Source of the DNA: Paramarasmius palmivorus
Lineage: Eukaryota; Basidiomycota; Agaricomycetes; Agaricales; Marasmiaceae
Length of the DNA: 64,000 nt
Direction of reading: 5' to 3'
Assembly: GCA_037176845.1 (NCBI GenBank)
Contig: JAYKXP010000076.1
Span: 124,001-188,000 of the forward strand
The translations under genes were made by a program, and so were the position numbers. Of this stretch, positions 22,876 through 33,159 are shown piece by piece (the stretch's first letter is position 1; every line of letters starts with the position of its first letter). The notes below the pieces were generated by a model. That model saw nothing but the letters and a program-made list of their open reading frames with translations. It was not told the origin of the DNA and did no database searches.

Positions 22876-23280
22876 CTACCATGTAACAAAGCCGTCTCCA
22901 AGCGGACATGGATTATGGATTAGCTTTGTCCTTCGTGAACTGGGCATTTGACGGTCAAAGGTACGTGCCTACAGATATTTCGCGCGATGTTGTTCTTGAC
23001 GTACCTGTCCTAGGACGAATGCCTGAAGCACCTCTGAAGACAAGCCACATATCGGATACTTTCCTGTTCGGCTCTTAGGCTCGATTATGACGACTACGTA
23101 TGATTTTTGAACTGCGAATGCCGACTGGACTCCACCTTCACGGGGGTCCCAATTCATCTTTGTCGCTCTTGGTGCGTTATTTGATGGTTTTTGATGGTTT
23201 TCGTCTGATTTGCGACCCCGTTGAATAGGGTACATATGTTTCTGATACTCCCGCCTGTGTAGCACCGCAGCCTCTGACAT
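22876..23280 (-). CDS. Hypothetical protein, two exons
   Basis: Model of 122 aa from exons 23280-23005 and 22968-22876 with a 36-nt intron (GTACGT donor, CTGTAG acceptor), short even for this organism. The first exon is basic and polar (RGRKSDENHQKPSNNAPRATK), then a beta-rich segment (SAFAVQKSYVVVIIEPKSRTGK). No recognised domain. It is divergent from thaumatin-like gene 1, whose ATG is 180 nt away, so the two may share a promoter. Confidence 0.32.
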
Positions 23281-23459
23281 ATGCTCTGGGACTAAACTCT
23301 GCTCTGGAGAACTTGACACTGAAGAAGGTTACACTTTGAATACATCATAACCGGATGAAAAGGCAATAAAAGGCCTCCGTATCGACTGTAAGTTACCCAC
23401 TGCATCTTGTCAGATACTCTCTTATCCAATTCTCCAGCGTTGTCTTCATCCCACCTGCC

Positions 23460-24312
23460 ATGAAATTCGCTCAGTTCTCGTTCTTCATCGTTGCACTGGG
23501 CCCGCTGCTTGCTCTAGCCGACCACCAGGTTGGTGAAGCATATCTTTTCTCACCAGATTCCTCACACCTGTACAGTTCACCCTGAACAACAAATGTGGAA
23601 ACGCCGTCAACCCAATAATTGCTGACACCCGCTGTGGTTACAGCCCTCGTGAGCGTCCTCGTTCATCAATTGCTATATGTTACTGATGGAGAGGAACAAC
23701 ACAGGCTGTGACGGCGCCAGTAGCTTTACGGGTGCTCAACCAGGGCAAATCGCTGCGGGATCATCGAAGACGGTTACTATTCCATCCAACTGGGTCGGTC
23801 GTATTTTCGTCCAGAATGGCAGCTGCGGCGAGAAGGGGGAAAGTTGTACAGTCACCGAGTTCAATCTAGGTATGCGGTATCATCTCTCAACGATATGTGC
23901 TGGAACTCACTGTCGTCCAGACTCTGGCGATCAATTCACCCCCCAGTCCTATGACATTTCCAATATTCAAGGCTTCACGCAATCCGTCTCTGTCGGCGCC
24001 GCTGGTTGTGAGACTGTAACCTGTACCAACGTTAACTGCGGTGTACGTCCTGTTTTCTCCAACCTGTTCCGCATCGCTCATTTTTCTACGATGAACAGTG
24101 TTCAAATGCATACCCCCCTGGAGTAAGTTAACACAAATAACACTGGTCAGATGCGCTCATACCTCTATGTATAACAGGATATCACCGGCTGTGGAAACGA
24201 TAGCCCTGTGAGAGCTTGTGGTGCGGGCAATGTTGCATTCACTGGTAAAGCATTTTCAACTTAGTCTAGATGCTGCTTCTGACCCACGTCTACAGTCAAT
24301 TTCTGTCCTTAA
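23460..24312 (+). CDS. Secreted thaumatin-like protein 1
   Basis: 178 aa from seven exons: 23460-23528, 23576-23648, 23705-23869, 23921-24042, 24099-24122, 24178-24244 and 24296-24312. A signal peptide (MKFAQFSFFIVALGPLLALA) is followed by a compact thaumatin-like domain with 12 cysteines, enough for six disulfides. The family pattern is visible: F.L.N.C near the start, NWVGRIF, C.VTEFNL and YDISNIQGFTQSV, corresponding to the GR.W, AEF.L and YDISLVDGFN blocks of PR-5 proteins. It is shorter than plant thaumatins (about 155 aa mature). Fungal members are extracellular; some bind or hydrolyse beta-glucan, but activity cannot be read here. A 59%-or-more similar copy with identical exon structure follows at 25286. 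Confidence 0.86.
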
Positions 24313-25207
24313 TACATATCCGCCTATCCTCTAAGTTCAAGTATAGAAATTTATTTTAATATGATCCGTTTTTCCCGTACACGAATAAGTCGGAACAAGC
24401 CCTCGCGATGAATACAACTAACCTGGTGGTGGTAATCATCTACCTCTAAGCCACCCAGCGGGTACGGATCCCGGCACGTTGTCTATTCTATTGCTGACGT
24501 TGGTTGATCAGTTTCCTGGTATCAAAGCTGTACAACGGGACAAAGTATCGCGCGAGATGTCATGTTAATCGGAACGAAACCACTAACGTTATTTCACCTC
24601 TCCGTGAGGCTCAAAGCGTTCTGGATCTAAAGAACTCGAACCAAAGCTGGCGTCAAGGGATAAACGAGAGTAACAGGTCATGAGAATTCACCAGTAACTT
24701 TGTATACATCTTTGCGCAAGAACCGAACTTTCGAACATGATACCAGTATCCACTTGTGAGCATTTGATGTACTTTCTGATTCCTGGCGATCTGTTGCTGA
24801 TCATGATACGAAACCCTGCAGGTTATGCTTATGGAATCCAGAGCCCTCTAGCCTGTTTCATCTTCAATTACGAAGAGCTCACCGGGCTTCCAGTACACGC
24901 CAGACTAGCGTTCTCAAAGGGACTAGTTACCTCGGCTGCCTTGAACGAGGTGGTAGTAATCCCCCGTCGGATCTCAGTCGAGAGACGGCTGGTACCAATT
25001 TGAAGTCAATGTTTCGCGCCCACACTCGATTATTTGATTTGCATTGATATTTTATGATTTAGGCCGTGTGGTACGAGTGGGTTCCTGAAGAGATCATCCA
25101 TGGTCCGCCGCGGACCACCATGTGTACCAGAATTGACGACGGACTAGTCCTGTGGCAAAGGGTACTTAGCCTTGCGGGATTCTACCATAACGACATTAAG
25201 ACGAAAA
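24313..25207. other. Intergenic between the thaumatin-like genes
   Basis: About 0.9 kb with no supported gene. An 88-codon plus-strand frame at 24737-25003 has no domain or splice support. Confidence 0.4.
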
Positions 25208-25213
25208 TATAAA
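25208..25213 (+). promoter_or_regulatory. TATA box of thaumatin-like gene 2
   Basis: TATAAA about 73 nt upstream of the ATG at 25286. Confidence 0.5.
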
Positions 25214-25285
25214 GGCGGGACTGTCTGATGTGGTATGCAGTCTCAAACCCCTCTCGCTAGCCTCATCTCATCCCGTATATCAAAG

Positions 25286-26143
25286 ATGAAACTCCTTCAG
25301 AGTGCTCTTCTAGTCGCCGTCCTGAGCCCAATAGTTTCTCTTGCTGCCCATCAGGTGGGGTTATCTCGTGTTGACATTGGCCGTTCGCTGACGACAAACC
25401 GTAGTTCAATCTCATCAATAGGTGTTCGAGTGCCATCACTCCGGTGATAGCTGACACGAGATGTGGTTACAGTCCTCGTACGTTGCGCTCATCCTTCCTT
25501 CGTCGAGTCTTATTTAACACATTCTCACGCAGGTTGCAGCGACGCTGCTAGCTATACTGCTGCTCAACCTAATCGCCTTAACCCAGGGGCTTCTCAGACA
25601 GTTACCATTCCTTCGCGCTGGGTCGGTAGGATTTTTGCCCAGAACGGACGATGTGGTGCCAAAGGAGAGAGCTGCTCCTTGACCGAATTTAATCTCGGTA
25701 AGCTATTCTATGATTCTAGTCTGCTAGACACTAATCTATACATGGACTTCTAGACTCGGGTGACTTCTTTACCCCACAGTCCTACGATATTTCGAATATC
25801 CAAGGCTTCACGCAGTCTCTCCAGATTAATGCAAACGGATGCCAGAGCGTGACTTGTAGAAATGTTAACTGCGGTGTATGTGCTTTATTCGCGAGGCACG
25901 CTGTTTCACGTCACTGATACATCGAAATCTTCTAGTGCACAAATGCTTATCCTCCTGGGGTGAGCTCTCTACGTCTCGAACGGTTTTTGGCTTGTACTTA
26001 TTCTGCCGTAGGATCTCAGTGGTTGCGGAAACGATAGCCCCGTAAGGGCGTGCGGGGCTGGTGATATCTCTTTTAGCGGTAAGCATTTCGAGGTCAGCTA
26101 GCTCGTCCCACTAAAAGTCTTTTCAGTTGTATTCTGTCCTTGA
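25286..26143 (+). CDS. Secreted thaumatin-like protein 2
   Basis: 178 aa from exons 25286-25354, 25405-25477, 25533-25697, 25754-25875, 25936-25959, 26012-26078 and 26127-26143. All seven exon lengths (69, 73, 165, 122, 24, 67, 17 nt) are identical to gene 1, so the pair arose by tandem duplication. Signal peptide MKLLQSALLVAVLSPIVSLAA, then the same 12-cysteine domain: RWVGRIFAQNGRCG, CSLTEFNL, SYDISNIQGFTQS, GCGNDSPVRACGAGD. Differences cluster at the N-terminal strand and around the linker before the last cysteines. Likely extracellular, in the cell wall or medium. An in-frame ATG further up at 25235 is rejected because it would hide the signal peptide. Confidence 0.86.
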
Positions 26144-26855
26144 AACTAGCATTAGTACTGAAAGAGTAGCCAAAGAATCTTCCGTAACTCAATAATCCCA
26201 ATCTATTCTGCTTCGCTCTTCGATATCAGGCTCTCGGATTCAGTGAGACTCTAACTGACTCCACGGAGAAGGAGGGCACCTTCTGGCTGCTTCCTTTTTC
26301 ATTCCTCGCTCTCGCTGGATAGCCTTTTAACCCTTTTATGTAAGATAACAAACATCTACAGATAACCCTGTGGCACTCGCTTTGGTGGCGACCATGCCTC
26401 TCTGGCCGAGGATATATAGTATCAGGGAATTCGACAGTAATCATGTTCTGGTTCTTCGAAAGATGCGCAAGGACAGTGAGTTGTTCTTTCTCATTGTGGA
26501 TAATCTCTTCACCCCTGAATGTTCTCAGCTTCCTGTCTGGCGCGATAAATGATATATGATATTCGTGTTCCTCGACCTGAAAGACGATTGATTGAATGCC
26601 GTTGGGAAATTTAGTCTGACGTGTACATTCAGACGATTAGGAAATTTATCACCGCCCCATCACGAACGAAGACATCGGCTCCTCATGTTGATCTACCATT
26701 CTAATGTTAGCTATGCAAGCATAGCTACTTCCATGGGCCATAGGAGTAGCTCCCGCTCAGGGGTGAATTCGGGCAGCGAGGCACGCAGAGTCGGCAGAGT
26801 CATCTCTTCTTTATGGCATCCCGTGAAGGCTGATAGTACCTGGACAGAATCCACA
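26144..26855. other. Intergenic, no supported gene
   Basis: No gene between thaumatin-like gene 2 and the next secreted-protein gene. Short frames on both strands lack support. Confidence 0.4.
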
Positions 26856-26860
26856 TATAA
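26856..26860 (+). promoter_or_regulatory. TATA-like box of the small secreted protein gene
   Basis: TATAA within ACATATAATG, about 43 nt upstream of the ATG at 26903. Confidence 0.4.
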
Positions 26861-26902
26861 TGCGATGTAAAAAGTCGTCAGACTCCAGTTCAAAGTTTCG
26901 AA

Positions 26903-27490
26903 ATGCGCGCTTTCACACACCTCAACGCTCTCCTCTCTGCTCTAGCCGTCGCCGCTGCTCCCAACCAAGCGAGACAAGCAGTCAGTGGACAGCATGGCAC
27001 CATAGTCAGCCCAACTGCCGACTCGTCCATATCACCTGGCGAAGATTTCAGCTTCGACTACCGCCAGAGGAATTGGTGCAACGCAGGATATAGTCCCATT
27101 ACCGTTTGGCTCACAGACTATGAACCCACGACAACGGACTTGGACAGTAATGGTCGATTCCCGGAGGGCCACTACACGTACTTCTTCGGGAACTTCGTGA
27201 AGCCAAACTTTGGTTAGTGTCTTCTTCTGTTCGGGGAGTTATCCATTTCTGAGCGTTCAATTAGGTCTACCGCCACTTTCGGGTACCCCTCTGCCCCCAA
27301 GTACTTTGAATCTACCCGCACTTGACGGGATTGTTAGTGGCGGCACACTATACCTTTCAGTGGTGGAGCTAGGAAGAGATTGTCCACCAGTGAGTGGAAT
27401 GATGTTTTGCTCATACCGAGTACTCAATGTTTTCAGGGTGGCGTTCCTCCCCAATACGCCTTGACGGAGACGTCTCTGGTCGTGCAGTAG
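26903..27490 (+). CDS. Small secreted protein, unknown function
   Basis: 162 aa from exons 26903-27212, 27265-27389 and 27437-27490; introns of 52 and 47 nt, phases consistent. A signal peptide (MRAFTHLNALLSALAVAAAP) is followed by a beta-rich domain: HGTIVSP....I.PGE.F.FDY, SPITVWLTDYEP, GTLYLSVVE. This looks like an immunoglobulin-like sandwich, with only two cysteines (NWCN and RDCP). I know proteins of this look from basidiomycete secretomes but no function for them. It is the third secreted-protein gene in a row on the same strand. No frameshift. Confidence 0.7.
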
Positions 27491-27799
27491 AGGGATTGGA
27501 TATTACTATGGCCTTCCAAAGGTGCCTAAGATATTATTTTCTCGACTCGGATTCTGTAGTGTACTTGTAGATGCCTTTTTTATTGAATAGATCCAAGAAG
27601 GAACTGCATCAGCCAATGTGGTAGCTTTCTAACCCAATTTGTGCAGCACGATCAGAATCTCCGCCTACAGAGTGCGTCCAATCTATCTCTTACATAAGGC
27701 CTAAATCCAATGAACTCTCCTTGTCTCGATGGTCATGTCGATTCGGATGCGGAGAGATAACATGGACTCGGAAAGGGAGAGGGTATAGTCAAAAGAGAG
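27491..27799. other. Intergenic, no supported gene
   Basis: 3' region of the secreted-protein gene, T-rich near 27530-27580. No coding signal seen. Confidence 0.4.
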
Positions 27800-27990
27800 T
27801 TCTCGATGACGCTCCCATACCAGGCTCCAGCTGTCAGACCTAAGTCTAATGCATCATCCATCTTGCGCCTTTGCTCTTCTCTTGTTATCCTAGGGCCATA
27901 TAGTACCCAAGGTATCATCATTGCCACCGATCCGTGTTGCGTAAGGCGATTTCGAAGGCATTGGTGTTCGCACTGGTCAAGAGTCCTTAT
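27800..27990 (-). pseudogene. Decayed MFS transporter C-terminus
   Basis: Minus-strand frames match the end of the TNA1-like transporters. IWP-stop-DNKRRAKAQD corresponds to IWWDNKRRERAQN of gene C. After a frameshift, DDALDLGL corresponds to the conserved ALDLGL. Upstream, NAFEIALRNT aligns loosely with the last helix start (NGLNLATCTT). One in-frame stop and one frameshift show it is dead, and the N-terminal nine-tenths is missing. Same strand as intact transporter D about 2.9 kb away. Confidence 0.7.
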
Positions 27991-28208
27991 AGTGGTACTT
28001 CACCAGCAGAACCAAGGGTTGGCCATTTCAACAGAGTTGGTAGATAGACAATAGACATGTATGTATTATTGTACGACGAGATTCGACAAAGCCATTACAA
28101 GTACAGGATATAGAAATAGTAAAGTTCGTAAAAGAAAGAGCTGAACAAAATCATATCATGAAGACAGAAAAGTGGACATGTAGACCGTATACATATGCAG
28201 AGGACAGA

Positions 28209-30549
28209 TCAACTTGAATCTTCAGTTTTGCACCGTTGTGATTTATGTCCACTTGCCAGAAGATCATCATCTACGTCACGATCGCATTTGTTATTGGCTC
28301 TGGGAGTAGTCTCCCTGATCGAAGTAAGCTGGATAGCGTCTAGTTGCTTGGGGAGCATATTGTTCCGGGGTTCCATTTGGATAGAGACGTCCTGCAATGC
28401 TTCACAGAAGCGTCCATAGATCCAACTCCAGTCTTCCAGATTCCTCAGGCGCTTCCTGTACTTCAATACTGGTTGGTGCTGCAATCGGGATTCATTGTGG
28501 TTGGCCAGAGATGAAAGATCGTCAAATTCATCAATCTCGGCTTGCGTCGGCGAAGGTTCATAAGACACGCAGACTAGATCTTCGAAATCCGCAACGAGTG
28601 AACGGAGGCAGGAATTCTTGATCTTCAGCACTGTCCCCATGAAACGTGCTTTCAACCCATTCAACTTGAGTTTACCTCCACTTGGTACTGTCTGAGGCTG
28701 GTGTTTCGATTTCGATTTCGGTTCCGACCGATACCTGTCAATGTAGTCAAAGGAATATCGGAGATGACGCACTCCGTCCTCTGGTGTGGCACCCCAATGC
28801 CCATATCTGATAATGACCCAGCTGAGGACATGGAAGAAGCTCTCCAGATCATCAGAGCGTAGATGTCGGCCAATGTTATGCCCATCTACGAGGCGGCAGG
28901 ACATAAACTGCCATGTTCCCTGGGCTTTCATCAGTTTGTTTTCTACTGAGAGATGCGCACACATACCACCCTCTCCACCTGATGTGGCATTTCATTTTCA
29001 GTGACAGGCTTGCTGAATTCCCAGTCGATCAAAAAGCCCCTTTTGCCATCCGGACTGATCATAATATTACCTGTGCTTACGTCGCGGTGAAGGATCTTTG
29101 CTTTTTCGTATGCGACTTCATGAGCTGAAGTATCACACTGATTAGTCATATTGAATTCCATTAGTAGGGGTACACCTCACCTTTCATGGCATCCTTGATT
29201 GCGTTCAACAACTCCCATGTTGTCTTGAAACTGACGAGCCTGCGACAAACCTCCTGCAAAACAAGGCGATAGTGACGAAGTGGACAATTTGGTTTATCAA
29301 TTCCCTTGGAAAGACGAGTTCCAGTCTCCTGCCAAATCCCGACAACATCCCCATGTGCCGAGACATGAGGGATATTGGGGATATCATTGGCATGTAGATG
29401 TGCGTAGATATCACCCTCCTTGGTCATCGCAGGGAGGTCAATCCGCCAAGTATCTTTGAGGTAGACCAGCCTGCCATCAAGAGTCATGGCAAGGTAACCA
29501 CGGGAGCAACGACCAAATGGGGTGGCCCACAGCTGGTTCTCCTTGACGGCTGTCCCGAAGAGAACGACAAGCTGGTTTGTTAGCTCGTTGTGAATTTGGA
29601 ACTTCCAGACTCGACGCTCTGGCTTCAGTTTCAGCTTCAGTCGCAAGTTGTTGACATGTGTAGCGTCGGCTGCTTCAGGAAGAATCACCGATGGATCGCG
29701 TCCTCGAGCTTCGGGCGAAGCGTGGTTGAACCTCCACATAAACTCGGCGAGGTATTGGTCTTGATGGTAACGAAACTGCTTCGTAACGACAGCACCTTCT
29801 CGGTCGAAGCGAATCAACCGAGCGTAGTTGTCGGTGATCTCCATACAGAAGACGTGGGTCCGAAACTGAGCAGACATCATAGCACCAGCATAAGTCGCCA
29901 GCTGTCCTCGGGTCTGGGTTGAGTCTTCGGTGTCGTGTTCAAAGGCTGGAGCCGCGTCGTTGAAACCGGTAGAACGTTGGTGAAACTTGACCTGTGCGAA
30001 AGTTTCGAGAGCATCGAGGTCAGCCGGTCGAGTGGTAGCACCTTGCTGATAGAAACTGAGGTCGATCTTCACCTCCCCCATGTAGTTGGGCCACGAACTG
30101 TCGGCGAGATTACCGGTGATGGCGATATGTAAATGAGGACAGAAGTCGTTGAGAGCAGACTCCTATTAAGGTGTTGCAGCCATTAGTACCTAGATTTCGC
30201 CTAGAAAACAATCACTCACAAGTGGATTGTACATATCCTCCTCCTTCCGAATCGCGCCGTTCTCAGTCTGACTGGCCAGTAGAAACTTGCCCGGATCGAA
30301 CGCAGGCTTTGTAGGCGTACTTGAAGTGACCGGTAGGTATTTGTCCAAGAACTCTTGCGTGTCGATTGGTCCCTCCCATTTTCCAGACGTCTCTGCTGCC
30401 ACTTGACGATAACGAGTTTCTCGGGACTCTGCTTGAACTACACCATCGTTCACCAGAAACCTGGCCGCATTGGCTTTTAGTGGGCCAGAAGCACGGTTGA
30501 GAGGAACGGGCTGACCCTGTAGAGGAAGAAGCGGAGGATCTGATGGCAT
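28209..30549 (-). CDS. FunK1-type fungal protein kinase, gene 2
   Basis: 726 aa from exons 30549-30220, 30162-29181, 29124-28967 and 28919-28209; introns 57, 56 and 47 nt. The N-terminal half has the family blocks GPIDTQEFLDKYLP, TRGQLATYAGAMMSAQFRTHVF, RFDREGAVVT and FGRCSRGYLAM. The catalytic loop HRDVSTGN is at about residues 450-457, and the DFG position is IDWEFSK. GTWQFMSCRL and [12 protein letters not shown] open the C-lobe. Intron 2 falls inside the Ala codon of the A-H dipeptide before HRD, exactly as in genes 1, 3 and 4. The tail (GHKSQRCKTEDSS) is only weakly basic. It sits between an MFS relic and MFS gene D, all on the minus strand. Confidence 0.9.
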
Positions 30550-30842
30550 GTTGAGAGTAAGGAACGTTTGAGGGGGAACCCATGGCGGATAGACTTAAAT
30601 TACCAGACTCGCCTATTGGTTTGCTTGCAGTCGAAAGAGAACAGAACAGAGTCGGATTTTCATTTGCCTGATATGGCAAGCCAAATTCCCACCCTTCATT
30701 CGCAGGTGCTTTCTGGATACTTGCTTCCATTAGATGGCAGATTGTTCTTTCTTTTGGGCTTCAAGTTTCAAGTTTCATTGGGCTAAATTCACACTATTTT
30801 TGAGAAAGACTGGAAACAGAATACACACAGAACATCATCCGA

Positions 30843-32427
30843 CTATGTTCTCCACCTGAACGCCGGATGCTTCCAATCCAACTCGTCAATCAGACCCAAG
30901 TCTAATGCACGATCCTTCTGAGCCTCTTCTCTCCTCCTGTTATCCCACCATATCCAAATCATCATCACCACCGATACGACTAACATTGTTGTGTAGGCGG
31001 CAAGGTTCAATCCGTTGCCAATAGGGTAGTCTGGTCCATCCTGCGGCAGGTAGCTCCAGGTTGCTATCAATCCCCCAATATTCCCCATCATAACGTTCAT
31101 CCCAATCGCACTGCTTCGTGCCGTATCTGATATCACGTTCGCGCTAACGTGGGAATTGCACAATGAGCCACCCGTGTAAGCGCTAGAAGCGACCAGGAAT
31201 GTTGCGCTGTACCTGACTTGCGGAGAATGGGAAGCCAGGAAGAGAATATATCCCGCCATGACGAGCGGTGTAGAAATGATGAAGAACACGAGGCGCCGAT
31301 CGAAACGCCAGCTCAGGAAAGGAATGAAGACGGTGAAGAAAGTCCCGACAATGTAGGGTGGCACTGTATGTAATTGTTGGGAGATGACAGTGCTCGTGGG
31401 ATATATCGTTCCTACGATAGTGGGAAGGAAGAAGGTCAGTCCCTGAACAGTGATGTTCCCAAGGAAGAAGAAACAGGAGGTCGCCAACGTCACGGGGCTG
31501 AAGATCCCAAGTAGGGTCTTTCGTATATCGATTTTGTCCAGTAAAACTGTGGCTCCTATGCGCTCGGATTTGACTCGAGAAATAGCGAGCGATTTCTCGG
31601 CCTCGGTGAGCCAAACGGCTGTCTCTGGTCGATCCGTGAGGGTAAAAAAGCCAATGATTGCAAGTCCAACAGTGATGATCCCTTCAATGGCAAAGATCAT
31701 ACGCCATTCACGCAGACCACCGAACGAAGGAAGCTTGAGGATAGCGCTTGCAAGGAGGCCACCGAAAGCGCCAGCTAAAGGTGCCATAGCGATATACTAT
31801 TGAAGAGTGGGTTTGATTAGACGGAAGATAAGCAACATCTAGAAGTCTGGATGCACCAACGCCAGTCTGAACGCAAGTTCACTATGCCTATACCACCTGG
31901 ACATGTAATAGGCTATTCCAGGCAGCATTCCGGCTTCGAAAGCCCCCAATAGGAACCTCACTCCACATGCGGCACCCAAGTTCGTTACAAACGCGGTACC
32001 AATGGAACATAATCCAAATCCCAATGAGATGGTTGGAAGGAACCATCCTGGGCCGAAGTATTTGCATGCCATGTTGGAAGGAATTTCGAAAATGATGTAG
32101 GACACGTAGAAGATGCTCAGGAGCGTGTTGTAGTCATAGCCTTTGAGGCCTAGGTCTCTTTCAAGGCCAGCGAGACGGGCATTACCTGGAGAGTTGTTGG
32201 GGTGAAAAATGGCAGAAAAATAGGTTTAAGGTATAAGGCTCACCGATGTTGGCCCGATCTATGAAACAAAAAAGATAGAGAATAGACACGGTTGGAATGA
32301 TATACAGGTCGATCTTCCAGCGTAGTCTCGCCTCTGCCTTTTCATCCGGCAGTTTTTCGAGGGTTATGGAATGGGCAGAGTTGGTACGCTCGATGTCGCC
32401 TGCAGCCTTCAAATTTCCAGAGGACAT
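30843..32427 (-). CDS. MFS transporter D, TNA1/allantoate-permease type
   Basis: 488 aa from exons 32427-32244, 32185-31857 and 31796-30843. Exons 2 and 3 have exactly the lengths of genes B and C (329 and 954 nt). Exon 1 is 6 nt longer, adding two residues in the variable N-terminal tail (LEKLPDEKAEARLR). All family motifs are present: FCFIDRANIG, EIPSNMACKYFGPGW, MSRWYRHSEL, DRPETAVWL, ISDTARSSAIG. It lies 16 kb from the tandem array and on the opposite strand, between two FunK1 genes. Ends LDLGLIDELDWKHPAFRWRT like gene C. Predicted plasma-membrane importer; substrate unknown. Confidence 0.92.
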
Positions 32428-33159
32428 CTTTGGGGAGCCTAGAGAATATCTGGCAAAGACCTGAGTCTGTATATCTATATGAATTCCATTCAGTCTGCCG
32501 CCGGTGAATTAACCCCTCCAAAGGGTTTCAAAGGAAGCAATTCGTACCAGGGTCTGTAATTCAATGAATGGCCAGTCCTCGTGCCTAGTGGCAGAAGTAA
32601 TTTAACAAACCATGCTGGGACGAAATCAAAGTTGGAATGATATACGGTGACTTCAGGGCTCCGAAATCTGTCAGCTGAAAAGGATTTTAGTCGGAGAACG
32701 TACATACCGGACGTCATGTGAGATGGATGAACCCATCTTGACAATTGTACGTAGCACGCCGTTTTCGTACTGGGCGCGGAACCTACATGATGCACATCGC
32801 GGTGAATACGGCCTAAAATACCAACTGAAGTTTGTCCGCTACATGAGCAAGAAGTGGGAACAAAAAATAGTAAGTTGCGAAAAAGTTCAATACCCATCGG
32901 CAAATGTAACCATCGATTACCCTCATGACTCGTGCAAGCTTGCTGTCAACCTCCGCGGTGCCTTTAACTCTGAGCTTCAAAGACCCGAGAGCCTCCAAGA
33001 CGGAAAAGTACAGCGTTCCTAAGCATTAAAGCAGCAATAGGGGCGGAGCATACATGACACAACAAATAAGAGATGAAGAAAATCACCCTGTACAGGTATC
33101 AACAAGAAGCTATTGAGGTACACTTTCGAAAGCACGTACAACCCAGACCTGCTCGCAGT
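32428..33159. other. Intergenic, weak open frames only
   Basis: Frames of 99 codons (+, 32723-33022) and 137 codons (-, 32490-32903) overlap each other. Neither has a domain, splice sites or an obvious start context, so none is called. Confidence 0.35.
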
